The notes beneath the pieces were generated by a model. The model did not search any database and was not told the DNA's origin. It saw only the letters and a program-made list of their open reading frames with translations. A program made the translations under genes and the position numbers. This document shows, in pieces, positions 27,014-36,580 of a DNA stretch of 64,000 bases. Source of the DNA: Streptomyces caniferus. GTDB lineage: Bacteria > Actinomycetota > Actinomycetes > Streptomycetales > Streptomycetaceae. The stretch is from NCBI RefSeq assembly GCF_009811555.1, contig NZ_BLIN01000001.1, positions 415,756 to 479,755 of the forward strand, read 5' to 3'. Numbering within the stretch: position 1 is the first letter of the stretch; the number at the start of each line of letters is the position of its first letter.

Positions 27014-28174
27014 GCAGGCACCCGCAGCCGCGCCACGAAGCCCTCCTGATCGGGGCCGGAATCCAGCGTCCCACCGAGGAGTTCGGCGCGCTCCCGCATC
27101 CCGAGCAGACCGTACCCGGAGCCGCTGTTCGCGAGGTCGCCGGCCTTTCCGCAGCCGCCGAAATCACGCACCTCCAGCCCACGTCGTCCCTCGCGCACTC
27201 CAGCCGCACGCTCACCCGTGCTCCCGGGGCGTGCTTGCTCACGTTCGTCAGCGCTTCCTGGGCGACCCGGCGGACCGCGAGACCCGCCTCCGCCGGAAGG
27301 GCGCGTCCCTCACCCGCCACCTCCAGCCGAACGCCCTCAGAGGCCGTCAGACGGCGCAGGAAGTCCTCGACCGGGCCATCTCCCCACGCAGCGCGGAGAG
27401 CGCCTCACGGGTCCAGTCCAGCCCTTCACGGGCCATCCCTCGGCACGCCACCACCCGCTCCAAAAGCTGGTCACGGTCGGCCTCGAGATCGGTGCTGCGC
27501 TGGATCAGCAGTCGCGCCGCCTCCAGGTGCACCAGCTGGGCGCTCAGGCTGTGGGCGAGGACGTCGTGGATCTCGCGTGCGATCCGCCCGCGTTCCGTGA
27601 GCGCCGCCGATTCGGCCTCCGCCTTGCGGGCAGCGCGTTCCTGGGCCAGCAGCCGCTGGGTGTTGCCGCGCGCCTCGGCATCCAGCCGTACGACATAGCC
27701 CGCCAGCGCCAGACCCACGGTCGTCGCGGCGGTCGCGATCCAGTAATCGTGGTTCATCACTGCGAACGCGCCCAGGGCCGCAGCGGAGCACGGCACCGCG
27801 ACGCTCAGCGGAAGCCGCTCCATGGCGATGACGGCGCAGGCGCACCACAGGACACTCGCGGGCGTACGCGCCCCGGCGAACGCGAAGCCGAAGGCGACCA
27901 CCTCCAGTACGGCGAACAGCCCGATGGACGGCCATAGACGGCGTGCCAGCGTCATACGGAAGAAGCCGCGGAAGACCAGGATGCTGGTGGCCAGACCGGC
28001 ACACGCCGCCACCCGGCCCCAGCCGGTGAAGCCCGGCCCCGTGAGGGTGATCCACACCAGGACCGCGACCACCACGACACGCACCGCTCGGCCGATCCAC
28101 ACCCGGGCGCCGCTGATGCCCTCACGGGACAGCGACTCCCGCAGTGGCCAGCTCGTCCAGGAGTTCAGCGCCAC
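27010..28174 (-). pseudogene. NarL-family sensor histidine kinase, two frameshifts
   Basis: Would encode about 388 residues: five or six transmembrane helices (about residues 28-165), a HisKA_3 segment with the phosphoacceptor in REIHDVLAHSLSAQLVHL, and an ATPase domain ending GYGLLGMRERAELLGGTL. One base is missing from a C run near 27376 (after GEMA) and one from a G run near 27172 (before LEVRDFGG); restoring both gives a continuous protein. GTG start at 28174 has AAGGA upstream. Both lesions are homopolymer contractions, a common long-read error, but genuine decay is possible. Confidence 0.78.
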
Positions 28175-28201
28175 GTACGGTCCTTTCTGGGGCGCAGGGC
28201 A

Positions 28202-28689
28202 TCAGCCCGCAACAGGGACACGGTACGTCTGCTGCATGGCCTGGGCCCTCCAGGTGGTGACACCGGTACGAGCCAGCAGCATCGCGGCAACGGAGAGCAT
28301 GGTGGCCGCACTGCCCTGATGTATCCCCATGGCCGCCACCAGGCCCATGAGGCCGAGCCGCAGCACCATGCCGCCCAGCCACACGCCGGCCGCCGCCCAG
28401 CCTCCCTTGCTCCGCACCGTGCCGTCCGCGTCCGTCCAGATGCGTGTCGTCCAGGACCAGCCGACGCCGCAGGCCAGCCCGATCAGGACCTCCACACCGA
28501 CAGGACGGCAGACGCCGTGTGGTGCCCGGGGTCCAGCAGGCCGGACTGCCGCACCGCCATGACCACCAGAACGACCGGATTCAGCCACCCCTTCTTGCCC
28601 TCCGACGTGACCCGCTGCGCCGTGAACTGCCGGATGAGCACCCATGCAACCGCCGCGGTGATCACAACGATGTTGAGCAAGCCACTCAT
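28202..28689 (-). pseudogene. Small polytopic membrane protein (DUF1453-like), frameshifted
   Basis: Would encode about 162 residues with four hydrophobic helices. The first part (MSGLLNIVVITAAVAWVLIR, then NPVVLVVMAVRQSGLLDPG) is in one frame and the second (GLACGVGWSWTTRIWTDADG, then SAATMLSVAAMLLARTGV) in another; one base appears missing near 28495. It lies 27 nt upstream of the kinase in the same direction, so it is the first gene of a three-gene operon. DUF1453/CcdC-like proteins are frequent neighbours of NarL-type systems in Streptomyces; function unknown. Confidence 0.68.
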
Positions 28690-28787
28690 GATCCAGGCCC
28701 TCCTGGGACGGAAATTCGACGTTTCCGACGCTACGGAGCAGCACCCACGGACGGATCGGAGCCAGGGTGGGGACCGGGTGGAAATGG

Positions 28788-28829
28788 CGACGGGCGCCCG
28801 TCCGCCCTGGGGTGGAGAGGCGCCCGTCG
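28788..28829 (-). terminator. Terminator after parE
   Basis: CGACGGGCGCC (28788-28798) pairs perfectly with GGCGCCCGTCG (28819-28829), 20-nt loop, 16 nt beyond the parE stop on the minus strand. Confidence 0.65.
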
Positions 28830-28844
28830 GGAGCTGCGGCCCGG

Positions 28845-30965
28845 TCAGGTGTCGATGCGCGATCGGTCCAGAGTGGAAGCAGAGTTGGTGATGAACTCCT
28901 TACGGGGGGCGACTTCGTTGCCCATGAGGAGGTCGAAGGCCTTCTCCGCCGCTTCGAGATCGCTGATGTTGATGCGACGCAAGGTCCGGTGGCGCGGGTC
29001 CATGGTGGTCTCGGCGAGCTGGTCGGCGTCCATCTCGCCCAGACCCTTGTAGCGCTGGATGCTGTCCTTGTAGCGGACCTTCTTTCGCTGGAGCTCGAGC
29101 AGCGTCTGGCGCAGCTCGTTGTCCGAGTAGGTGTAGATGTACTTGTCCTGGCCCTTTTTGGGGTTGATCAGTTCGACCCGGTGCAGCGGCGGTACGGCGG
29201 AGAAGACCCGGCCCTGCTCGACCATGGGCCGCATATAACGCTGGAAGAGCGTCAGCAGCAGGCAGCGGATGTGCGCGCCGTCGACATCCGCGTCGGCCAG
29301 GAAGATGACCTTGCCGTAGCGGGCGGTGTCGATGTCGAAGGTGCGGCCGGATCCGGCCCCTATGACCTGGATGATGGCGCCGCACTCGGCGTTCTTGAGC
29401 ATGTCCGAAACCGACGACTTCTGGACATTCAGGATCTTGCCGCGGATCGGCAGCAGCGCCTGGAACTCCGAATTCCGTGCCAGCTTCGCGGTACCCAGCG
29501 CTGAGTCGCCCTCGACGATGAAGAGTTCGCTGCGGTCGACGTCGTCACTGCGGCAGTCCGCGAGCTTGGCCGGCAGCGAGGAAGACTCCAGCGCCGTCTT
29601 CCGCCGCTGGGCCTCCTTGTGCTGACGGGCGGCGATGCGCGTACGGGCCGCGGCGACGATCTTCTCCATGACGGAGCGGGCCTGCTGCTTGTCGTCCCGC
29701 TTCGTGGAGGTCAGGAACGCCTTCAGTTCCTTGCTCACCACCTGGGCGACGATCCGCGAGGCTGCGGAGGTGCCGAGCACCTCCTTGGTCTGGCCCTCGA
29801 ACTGCGGCTCCGCGAGTCGTACGGTCACGACGGCGGTGAGGCCCTCCATGGCGTCGTCCTTGACGACGTCGTCCTCGGCGACGCGCAGCAGCTTGCTGGA
29901 CCGCAGCACCTCGTTGACCGTCTTGGCGACCGACCGCTCGAAGCCGGAGACATGGGTGCCACCCTTGGGCGTCGCGATGATGTTGACGAACGACTTGACC
30001 GTCGCGTCGTAGCCGGTACCCCAGCGCAGTGCGATGTCGACGCCCAGTTCCCGGGTGACCTCGGTGGGTGTCATATGACCGCGGTCGTCGAGGACCGGCA
30101 CGGTCTCCTTGAAGGTGCCCTGGCCGGTCAGCCGGAGCACGTCGCAGACGCCCTTGTCCTGCGCGAGGTACTCACAGAACTCGCTGATGCCGCCGTCGTA
30201 GCGGAACGTCTCTTCTGTCTTGCCGGCGCCGTCGATGCCCCGCTCGTCACGGACGACCAGCGTCAGGCCCGGCACCAGGAACGCGGTCTGCCGGGCACGG
30301 GCGTACAGCGTCTCCAGGGAGAGCTTGGCGTCCTTGAGGAAAATCTGCCGGTCTGCCCAGTAGCGCACCCGGGTGCCGGTCTTCGTCTTGGCGATCCGCT
30401 TGCCCTTGAGCAGGCCGTTGCCCGGATCGAAGGGGGCGTCGGGGCCCGATTCGGTGAAGATGCCGGGGACGCCGCGACGGAAGCTGATCGAGTGTGTCTT
30501 GCTGCTGCGGTCCACCTCGACGTCGAGCCGGGCCGAGAGGGCGTTGACGACCGAGGCACCGACGCCGTGCAGACCGCCGGAGGCCGCATAGGAGCCACCA
30601 CCGAACTTTCCGCCGGCGTGCAGCTTGGTCATCACGACCTCGACGCCACTGAGGCCGGTCTTGGGCTCGACGTCCACGGGAATGCCGCGGCCGTTGTCCC
30701 TGACCTCTACCGACCCGTCGCCGTGGAGGATCACCTCGATGTGGTCGCAGTAGCCGCCCAGCGCCTCGTCGACGGAGTTGTCGATGATCTCCCACAGGCA
30801 GTGCATCAGGCCGCGACTGTCCGTCGAGCCGATATACATGCCGGGGCGCTTCCGGACGGCCTCGAGCCCCTCGAGGACGAGCAGATGCCGCGCGGTGTAG
30901 TTGGAACCGTCCCGGTCTGCCCCGGTCAGCACTGCGGTGGACGGCACGGACATCTCGGCGGTCAC
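28845..30965 (-). CDS. parE: DNA topoisomerase IV subunit B (ParE / GyrB2)
   Basis: 706-residue ATPase subunit that drives strand passage with ParC (13041-15488). GHKL ATP-site motifs: IIDNSVDEAL, DNGRGIPV and GGLHGVGASVVNALS. The TOPRIM domain has FIVEGDSALGTAKL and FLADADVDGAHI. EGDSALGTA instead of the gyrase EGDSAGG argues for the ParE paralogue. Start chosen at GTG 30965, eight nt after GAGGAG; an ATG four codons later has no ribosome site. Unlike in many bacteria, parE and parC are 13 kb apart and separately transcribed. Confidence 0.92.
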   Translation of the reverse strand: MTAEMSVPSTAVLTGADRDGSNYTARHLLVLEGLEAVRKRPGMYIGSTDSRGLMHCLWEIIDNSVDEALGGYCDHIEVILHGDGSVEVRDNGRGIPVDVEPKTGLSGVEVVMTKLHAGGKFGGGSYAASGGLHGVGASVVNALSARLDVEVDRSSKTHSISFRRGVPGIFTESGPDAPFDPGNGLLKGKRIAKTKTGTRVRYWADRQIFLKDAKLSLETLYARARQTAFLVPGLTLVVRDERGIDGAGKTEETFRYDGGISEFCEYLAQDKGVCDVLRLTGQGTFKETVPVLDDRGHMTPTEVTRELGVDIALRWGTGYDATVKSFVNIIATPKGGTHVSGFERSVAKTVNEVLRSSKLLRVAEDDVVKDDAMEGLTAVVTVRLAEPQFEGQTKEVLGTSAASRIVAQVVSKELKAFLTSTKRDDKQQARSVMEKIVAAARTRIAARQHKEAQRRKTALESSSLPAKLADCRSDDVDRSELFIVEGDSALGTAKLARNSEFQALLPIRGKILNVQKSSVSDMLKNAECGAIIQVIGAGSGRTFDIDTARYGKVIFLADADVDGAHIRCLLLTLFQRYMRPMVEQGRVFSAVPPLHRVELINPKKGQDKYIYTYSDNELRQTLLELQRKKVRYKDSIQRYKGLGEMDADQLAETTMDPRHRTLRRINISDLEAAEKAFDLLMGNEVAPRKEFITNSASTLDRSRIDT

Positions 30966-31408
30966 GCGGTTCGCTCCTCGCTGAATTTCTGGCAGCCCGC
31001 ATTCCGCGGACTCGGTTGTGGCGGTGTCGCCCGTCAGAGGGTACCGAGGCCTGGTAGAGCCGATGTGACGCCACCCGTACGCATGCCCATGGTAGTAGAA
31101 TTTCGCTCGTACGTTCGATCCCTCGAAGGGGTGACGTCCGAGTGACGTGCACATCACGTTCCCTTCGAGGCATGAACCATTTAGGCTCCGGGCACGTCCT
31201 CATCAACAACCGGCAAGCCAGCCGGGAGGACAGATAGAACAACCAACGTGAAACAGACCACCACGCAATACGGCTCATTCGCCGCCACCCGGCAGCACCC
31301 GGCCCCCTCCGAGAATTTTTTCGAGGAAAAGGCACGAGCGGGAACGTTTTCGGCCTGGTTGGATGTTGACCCTGGTACGACAGCTCGTCGAGCTAGAGAA
31401 GAGGCGAC
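30966..31408. other. Divergent promoter region, parE and DUF7455 gene
   Basis: About 440 bp upstream of two divergent genes, clearly less GC-rich than the flanking genes. No ORF with coding character was found. It presumably holds both promoters and a long leader for one of them; I could not identify a convincing -35/-10 pair. Confidence 0.5.
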
Positions 31409-31639
31409 GTGACTACTGTTCTGACACCCGCGAGCCCGCTGACGGCCGCTGACCGCTGCGACCGCTGCGGCGCCCAGGCATACCTGCGCGTCGTCCTGAT
31501 GTCCGGCGGAGAACTGCTCTTCTGCGCCCACCATGGTCGCAAGTTCGAGCCAGAACTCAAGAAGATCGCCGCGGAAATACAGGACGAGACGGAGCGGCTG
31601 ACCGCTTCTCCGGCGTCCGCGTCCGAAGAGGAACGCTGA
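31409..31639 (+). CDS. Small zinc-ribbon-like protein (DUF7455)
   Basis: 76-residue acidic protein conserved near hrdB in actinobacteria. Two metal-ligand pairs are visible, CDRC (residues 17-20) and CAHH (about 39-42), separated by a beta segment AYLRVVLMSGGELLF; they could bind one zinc. The C terminus is a charged helix. GTG start at 31409 follows AGAGAAGAGG. Function unknown; the position between parE and hrdB is the only clue. Confidence 0.8.
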   Translation: MTTVLTPASPLTAADRCDRCGAQAYLRVVLMSGGELLFCAHHGRKFEPELKKIAAEIQDETERLTASPASASEEER

Positions 31640-31761
31640 CACTTCGCATCCACGACGAGCGAGCAGCGGCCCAGCGCCGTATCGCGGGCGGTTCCCCGAC
31701 ACCACCGGGGACACCGCCCGCACTCGTGCGATCACGCGCCCCTGTCGGCTCCCCGCGCCGC

Positions 31762-32571
31762 TCAGCCGGCCCCATGTGCGGCCACCGCCGGGAGGAGCGC
31801 CGAGGCGCGCGTATAGACGCCGGGACTGCCCGGCTGACCGCAGCCGGTCCCCCATGACACCAGGCCCACCAGCCGTCCCCGCACGACCAGGGGCCCACCG
31901 CTGTCCCCCTGGCAGGCGTCGCGGCCGCCGGCCGGCTCCCCCGCACACAGCATCGTCTGAGGCTTGTACGTACCGTCGGCACTGCCCGGGTACGCCCGCG
32001 CGCAGACCGCATCGGGCAGCACATTGACGTGCGCCGCGCGCAGTCGCGACGCGTAGCTGCCTCCGCCCGTGGTGTCTCCCCAGCCGTAGACCGTGGCCGC
32101 GTTGCCGGCCCGGTAGGCGCTGTCCTGCCGTCCCGCCATCGGGATGGGCCGGTTCGGCACCGGCTTGTCCAGTGTGAGGACGGCCATATCGCCATCGTTC
32201 GTGTAGCTGTTGTAGCGCGGGTTGACCCACACCTTCGCGGGCTTCAGCTCCTGGCCACCGCCACCGCTGAGCTTGTCGCGCCCGACGACGATCCGCAGGT
32301 CCCGCACTTCCCGCCAGGGGACGCCCAGCACCTCCTTGCTCAGGCAGTGCGCCGCCGTCACCACCGTCGAGTGCCCGACGAGCACACCGCCGCAGAACTG
32401 CCCGGAGCGCTGGACCCCGAAGCGCTCGTGGGAGGCCAGCGCCACCGCCCAGGGGCTGTGTACCAGCGGTGCAGGCTTTCCGCCGATCACCGACTCGTCG
32501 GCAGCCGCCGGCGCCGGCAAGGTGAGGGCCAGCGCGAGGGCCCCGAGGGCGGCATATGCGGTCGGGCGCAT
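31762..32571 (-). CDS. Secreted trypsin-like serine protease
   Basis: 269-residue S1 family protease. A short signal peptide (residues 1-23, AAYALG-like hydrophobic core ending PAPAAA) precedes the mature N terminus near VIGGKPAP. Catalytic triad: His in VVTAAHC, Asp in NDGDMAVLTL, Ser in GDSGGPLVV. Cysteines FCGG, TAAHC, VCAR, LCAG, ACQG and TGCG allow the usual disulfides. ATG at 32571 with GGAG five nt upstream; the longer frame beyond it is spurious. Exported to the medium or cell surface. Confidence 0.92.
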   Translation of the reverse strand: MRPTAYAALGALALALTLPAPAAADESVIGGKPAPLVHSPWAVALASHERFGVQRSGQFCGGVLVGHSTVVTAAHCLSKEVLGVPWREVRDLRIVVGRDKLSGGGGQELKPAKVWVNPRYNSYTNDGDMAVLTLDKPVPNRPIPMAGRQDSAYRAGNAATVYGWGDTTGGGSYASRLRAAHVNVLPDAVCARAYPGSADGTYKPQTMLCAGEPAGGRDACQGDSGGPLVVRGRLVGLVSWGTGCGQPGSPGVYTRASALLPAVAAHGAG

Positions 32572-32646
32572 TCGGACTCCTGACTCTGGGACAGTGCGCG
32601 CACACCCAGAGTGACCCAAACGGCGGCCCGGCGCACCCCGAACGCG

Positions 32647-32687
32647 CACGAGCCCGGCCCCTCCAGCTAGGAGAGACCGGGCTCGTG
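32647..32687 (-). terminator. Terminator after hrdB
   Basis: CACGAGCCCGG (32647-32657) and CCGGGCTCGTG (32677-32687) form an 11-bp stem with a 19-nt loop, starting 21 nt after the hrdB stop on the minus strand. Confidence 0.7.
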
Positions 32688-32707
32688 GCGCTCTTGGAGC
32701 GGTTGGA

Positions 32708-34261
32708 CTAGTCGAGGTAGTCGCGCAGCACCTGCGAGCGCGACGGGTGACGCAGCTTCGACATCGTCTTCGACTCGATCTGACGGATCCGCTCACGCGT
32801 GACGCCGTAGACCTTGCCGATCTCGTCCAGCGTCTTGGGCTGGCCGTCGGTGAGGCCGAAGCGCATGGACACGACGCCGGCCTCGCGCTCGGAGAGGGTG
32901 TCCAGCACCGAGTGCAGCTGCTCCTGCAGAAGCGTGAAGCTGACCGCGTCGGCCGGGACGACCGCCTCGGAGTCCTCGATGAGGTCACCGAACTCGCTGT
33001 CGCCGTCCTCGCCCAGCGGGGTGTGCAGCGAGATCGGCTCGCGGCCGTACTTCTGGACCTCGATGACCTTTTCGGGGGTCATGTCGAGTTCCTTGGCCAG
33101 CTCCTCCGGGGTGGGCTCGCGGCCCAGGTCCTGGAGCATCTGGCGCTGGACGCGCGCGAGCTTGTTGATGACCTCGACCATGTGGACGGGGATACGGATC
33201 GTACGGGCCTGGTCGGCCATGGCGCGGGTGATGGCCTGGCGGATCCACCACGTGGCGTAGGTCGAGAACTTGTAGCCCTTGGTGTAGTCGAACTTCTCGA
33301 CCGCACGGATCAGACCGAGGTTGCCCTCCTGGATCAGGTCCAGGAAGAGCATGCCGCGGCCCGTGTACCGCTTGGCCAGGGAGACGACCAGACGGAGGTT
33401 GGCCTCCAAGAGGTGGTTCTTGGCCCGGCGGCCGTCCTCCGCGATGATCTCCAGCTCACGCTTGAGCTTCGGCGCGAGCTTGTCGGAGTTCGCCAGCTTG
33501 TCCTCGGCGAACAGACCCGCCTCGATGCGCTTGGCGAGCTCCACTTCCTGCTCGGCGTTGAGGAGCGGGACCTTGCCGATCTGCTTGAGGTAGTCCTTGA
33601 CCGGGTCGGCGGTGGCGCCGGCCGCGGCGACCTGCTGCGCAGGCGCGTCGTCCTCGTCGTCGTCGGACAGGACGAAGCCGGCGTTCTCCGCGCCCTCGGC
33701 GGCCTCGGGGGCGTCGCCCTTGCCGGGCGCCGGGGTCTCCTCGGCCACCTCGTCGTCGAGGAGCTCGTCGACGTCCTTCTTGGACGCAGTCTTCTTTGCG
33801 GTGGCCTTCTTGGCCGTGGCCTTCTTGGCGACCGTCTTCTTGGCTGTGGCCTTCTTCGCCGCGGCCTTCTTTGCAGGCGCGGACTCGGACTCATCGGCCG
33901 ACGGGTCCGCCACGGGGGCGGTGGCCGCGGCGGCGGTGGTCTTCTTGACCGTGGCGGCCTTGGCCGCGACGGTCTTGGTGGCGGTGCGCTTCGCCGGACT
34001 CTTCGCTGCGACGCTCTTGCGGGTGCGCTTGGGCGCCTCTGCGGCACTGACCATCAGCGTCACACCCTCCTCGTCGAGGATCTGGTTGAGGCTGCGCAGA
34101 ACGTTCTTCCACTGGGTTGGCGGAATCTGGTCAGCCTCGAAGGCCCGACGCACGTCATCGCCGGCGATCTGCCCATCTGCCTTTCCCCGCTCGATGAGCG
34201 CCATCACAGACTCGGACTCGGCGATCTCCGGCGGGAGCGTACGGGATGTGCTGGCCGACAC
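32708..34261 (-). CDS. hrdB: Principal RNA polymerase sigma factor HrdB
   Basis: 517-residue group 1 sigma-70 factor, the essential housekeeping sigma factor. The N-terminal part ([18 protein letters not shown]) and the long Ala/Lys repeat region (about residues 80-170, repeated AKKATAKK units) are typical of Streptomyces HrdB. Region 1.2 to 2 starts at [11 protein letters not shown]; region 2 has [19 protein letters not shown] and the promoter-melting helix [10 protein letters not shown]; region 4 has [16 protein letters not shown] start at 34261 is preceded by GAGAGG. The gene ends in a strong terminator. Confidence 0.97.
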   Translation of the reverse strand: MSASTSRTLPPEIAESESVMALIERGKADGQIAGDDVRRAFEADQIPPTQWKNVLRSLNQILDEEGVTLMVSAAEAPKRTRKSVAAKSPAKRTATKTVAAKAATVKKTTAAAATAPVADPSADESESAPAKKAAAKKATAKKTVAKKATAKKATAKKTASKKDVDELLDDEVAEETPAPGKGDAPEAAEGAENAGFVLSDDDEDDAPAQQVAAAGATADPVKDYLKQIGKVPLLNAEQEVELAKRIEAGLFAEDKLANSDKLAPKLKRELEIIAEDGRRAKNHLLEANLRLVVSLAKRYTGRGMLFLDLIQEGNLGLIRAVEKFDYTKGYKFSTYATWWIRQAITRAMADQARTIRIPVHMVEVINKLARVQRQMLQDLGREPTPEELAKELDMTPEKVIEVQKYGREPISLHTPLGEDGDSEFGDLIEDSEAVVPADAVSFTLLQEQLHSVLDTLSEREAGVVSMRFGLTDGQPKTLDEIGKVYGVTRERIRQIESKTMSKLRHPSRSQVLRDYLD

Positions 34262-34587
34262 GAACAACCTCTCGGAACGATGGAAACGGCTTCCGACCCC
34301 GTCCACTGTGGATCGGAGCCGACGACCGCCGGTGGGGATGGACCGACGGCGCAGGGGCAACCGGGGAGTTGAACAGCGTCACGAACGCCGCTCGTATTCC
34401 CTCCTCGGCTATCACCTCTTAAGTCATCGCGCTTCCCGGAAGAGCGTTACGCCCAATCTGCGTGGCCCGAGTCACACCCCATAACGACCCATTCCCAGTC
34501 ATATGACATGCAACCCTCCCAAGACCTTCCGCCGGATCCGGTCGGCGACCCGGATCCGGCGATATTTCTGCGCCGCGCCGCGTACGG
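34262..34587 (-). promoter_or_regulatory. hrdB upstream region
   Basis: About 325 bp between the whiH terminator and the hrdB start, with no coding frame. It must contain the hrdB promoter and leader; in S. coelicolor transcription of hrdB depends largely on the sigma factor ShbA. I could not place the hexamers with confidence. Confidence 0.45.
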
Positions 34588-34619
34588 CGTGCCCTGCCCT
34601 GAGGGGTGCGCAGGGCACG
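34588..34619 (-). terminator. Terminator after whiH
   Basis: CGTGCCCTGC (34588-34597) and GCAGGGCACG (34610-34619) give a perfect 10-bp stem with a 12-nt loop, 45 nt after the whiH stop on the minus strand. Confidence 0.75.
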
Positions 34620-34664
34620 GGGCCGCGCGGCGCCTACGGTCCGTACACGGTCGGGTGCGGACCT

Positions 34665-35612
34665 TCAGTGCTCGCGGGGCGCGGGGACGACGTGGTCCAC
34701 GGGCGTCCCGGAGCCCTGGCCGCCGACCTCACCATGGGCGGCGAGGAGCTGGCGCATGGCGGACTCGGCTGCCGTGGCGTCGCCGGAGCCGATGGCGTCG
34801 ACGACCCGCATGTGCTGGCCCACGGAGTTCTCGACCGGCCGCTCGCAGCCGCCGCCGGGGCCGCCGGAGACGTGCAGCGCGGCGGAGACGATGCCCGAGA
34901 GGTGTTCGAGCATGCGGTTGCCGGCGAGCTGCAGCAGCAGCGAGTGGAACTCGGCGTCGGCGCGGGAGAAGGTCATGGTGTCGCCCTGGGCCGCGGAGTG
35001 ACCCATGATCTCGACCATGTCGGCCAGCCGCTGCTGGATGTCCTCACGGCCGTGGCCGGCGGCGAGCCGGGCGGCGAGGGGCTCGATCGTCCAGCGCAGC
35101 TCGCAGAGCTCACGGCGCTGGTCGTCGCGCTGGGGCCCGTAGGCCCGCCACTCGATGATGTCGGGGTCGAGGAGGTTCCAGTCGCTGACCGGACGCACTC
35201 GGGTGCCCACGTTCGGGCGAGCGCTGACGAGGCCCTTGGCCTCGAGCACTCGCAGCGACTCGCGGACGACGGTGCGGGAGACCTCGAAGCGCTGGCCGAT
35301 CTCCTCGGGGACGAGCGGGCGGTCGGCACCGAGATCCCCGGAGACGATCATCTGGCCGAGCTGCTGGACGAGTTGGCCGTGCAGGCCGCGGCCGCGGCTG
35401 CCGGCCGCGCGACGGCCGACCCGGCCGATGTCGGCCTCGGGGCCGTCCCAGACCTGCGGAACGCGCTCGGCACGTTCACGGCCGGCTGCGTTGTTGGCGT
35501 TCGCGGCGTTGGCGGCGTTCGCGTAGGGGTAGCGGTCAAGCTCGCCCGGGCCTGCGAGGCCGGTGTCGCCGGGGCGAGCCGCGGTCATCATGGTGTGCGC
35601 AAGGGTACTCAC
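34665..35612 (-). CDS. whiH: Sporulation regulator WhiH (GntR family, FCD domain)
   Basis: 315-residue GntR/FadR-type regulator required in Streptomyces for septation of aerial hyphae into spores. An N-terminal extension with an Asn/Ala run (NAANAANANNAA) is followed by a winged helix-turn-helix (VPEEIGQRFEVSRTVVRESL) and an FCD domain with FHSLLLQLAGN and GQHMRVVDAI. The position beside hrdB on the same strand is the conserved location of whiH. Start set at GTG 35612, directly downstream of a sigma-WhiG-like promoter, implying a leaderless or nearly leaderless mRNA. Confidence 0.9.
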   Translation of the reverse strand: MSTLAHTMMTAARPGDTGLAGPGELDRYPYANAANAANANNAAGRERAERVPQVWDGPEADIGRVGRRAAGSRGRGLHGQLVQQLGQMIVSGDLGADRPLVPEEIGQRFEVSRTVVRESLRVLEAKGLVSARPNVGTRVRPVSDWNLLDPDIIEWRAYGPQRDDQRRELCELRWTIEPLAARLAAGHGREDIQQRLADMVEIMGHSAAQGDTMTFSRADAEFHSLLLQLAGNRMLEHLSGIVSAALHVSGGPGGGCERPVENSVGQHMRVVDAIGSGDATAAESAMRQLLAAHGEVGGQGSGTPVDHVVPAPREH

Positions 35613-35619
35613 GCATCTT

Positions 35620-35647
35620 TTGTCGGCGACACCCTGAACACCCTTGA
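35620..35647 (-). promoter_or_regulatory. Sigma-WhiG-like promoter of whiH
   Basis: On the minus strand TCAA (35647-35644), 16 nt, then GCCGACAA (35627-35620). The sigma-WhiG consensus is TAAA-N16-GCCGATAA; the match is 11 of 12 conserved positions minus one more, that is 3 of 4 and 7 of 8. Spacing is exact. Transcription would start only a few bases before the GTG at 35612. Dependence of whiH on sigma-WhiG is established in S. coelicolor. Confidence 0.7.
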
Positions 35648-36580
35648 GGTCTTTGGTGAAAAGCACACGAAAGGGTGATCGCCCCCCATCCCCGAATTGA
35701 CGCTTTATCGGAAAGAAATGCGCTCTCCATGGCGAGTTGTGGACAGCAGCCGCAACAACAGGGCGCCAAAATATACGCCTTACTCGATCAGCGGAAGAAG
35801 CCGCACAGCGTCGCGGTCGCATACCCGCAGACCAGACGGGTTGACGGCAACATCACTGCGTCGCCTACGGGTTGGCGCGCCGACGACATCATGAACAGGC
35901 GCGTCTTGGTCGATTGCGAACGGGTACTTGACGCGACCGACGGACGGCAGATCACACCGTCGGCGAGGCACAGGAACAGTACTCGTCAGCAATCCCGTTG
36001 AAGCAGAACGGGAATGCGCCGACGGCCAATAGACCCCTCTGAACGCGCTGATGCGGCGCCCCCGTCCAACTGGTAGCAGGCCCAGGGCATTCGATAAGGA
36101 CAACGACTGGGCCCCTCCGGAACTCGCGCCAAAGGCGGGAGGAGGTGCACAGAGAGGACCGGGACGCCTGGCGGGGCAGAGGAGGCAAGAGTAGTCGTCG
36201 GCCCGGCAGACGGCTGCGGGCCGGATCGCTTCGGCTCGGGCGGACAATCACAGGCCGGACAGACAGCTGCTGCCCGGGCCGGACGGACGCTAGCGCGGTG
36301 GCGCCACGGGCGAGTGGGGCCGCAGGACCGGGGGCACCGACCGTGGACGACTGCGGGCCTCGGATGCCGGCGGTTCCAGCCGCGGACGACCCGGCGGCGC
36401 GGGGCGTCGCACCCCTGGCGGGGCGTGAGGCCGGTCGGGAGCTGCACGGGTTTCGAAGGGACTCACCCAGCTACCGTACCGCGATATGTCTTATTTTCTC
36501 GCAATTGCGCAATCTTGATGGTTCGTCGTGTCACTGCGGTGAACTTCAGCCCCGCAGCGTCGGCAACTTCAACCGCGGGC
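35648..36580. other. Long non-coding spacer upstream of whiH
   Basis: About 930 bp between the end of the Nudix gene and the whiH promoter. No frame has convincing coding character, although short frames exist on both strands. It contains TTGTGGACAG (about 35735-35744), a near match to the Streptomyces DnaA box. It may hold binding sites for regulators of whiH or an unannotated small RNA; nothing definite is visible. Confidence 0.45.

Noticed and set aside
33660..33880. A tandem repeat or mobile element inside hrdB
   Set aside because: The repeats are the Ala/Lys-rich coding segment typical of HrdB in Streptomyces.
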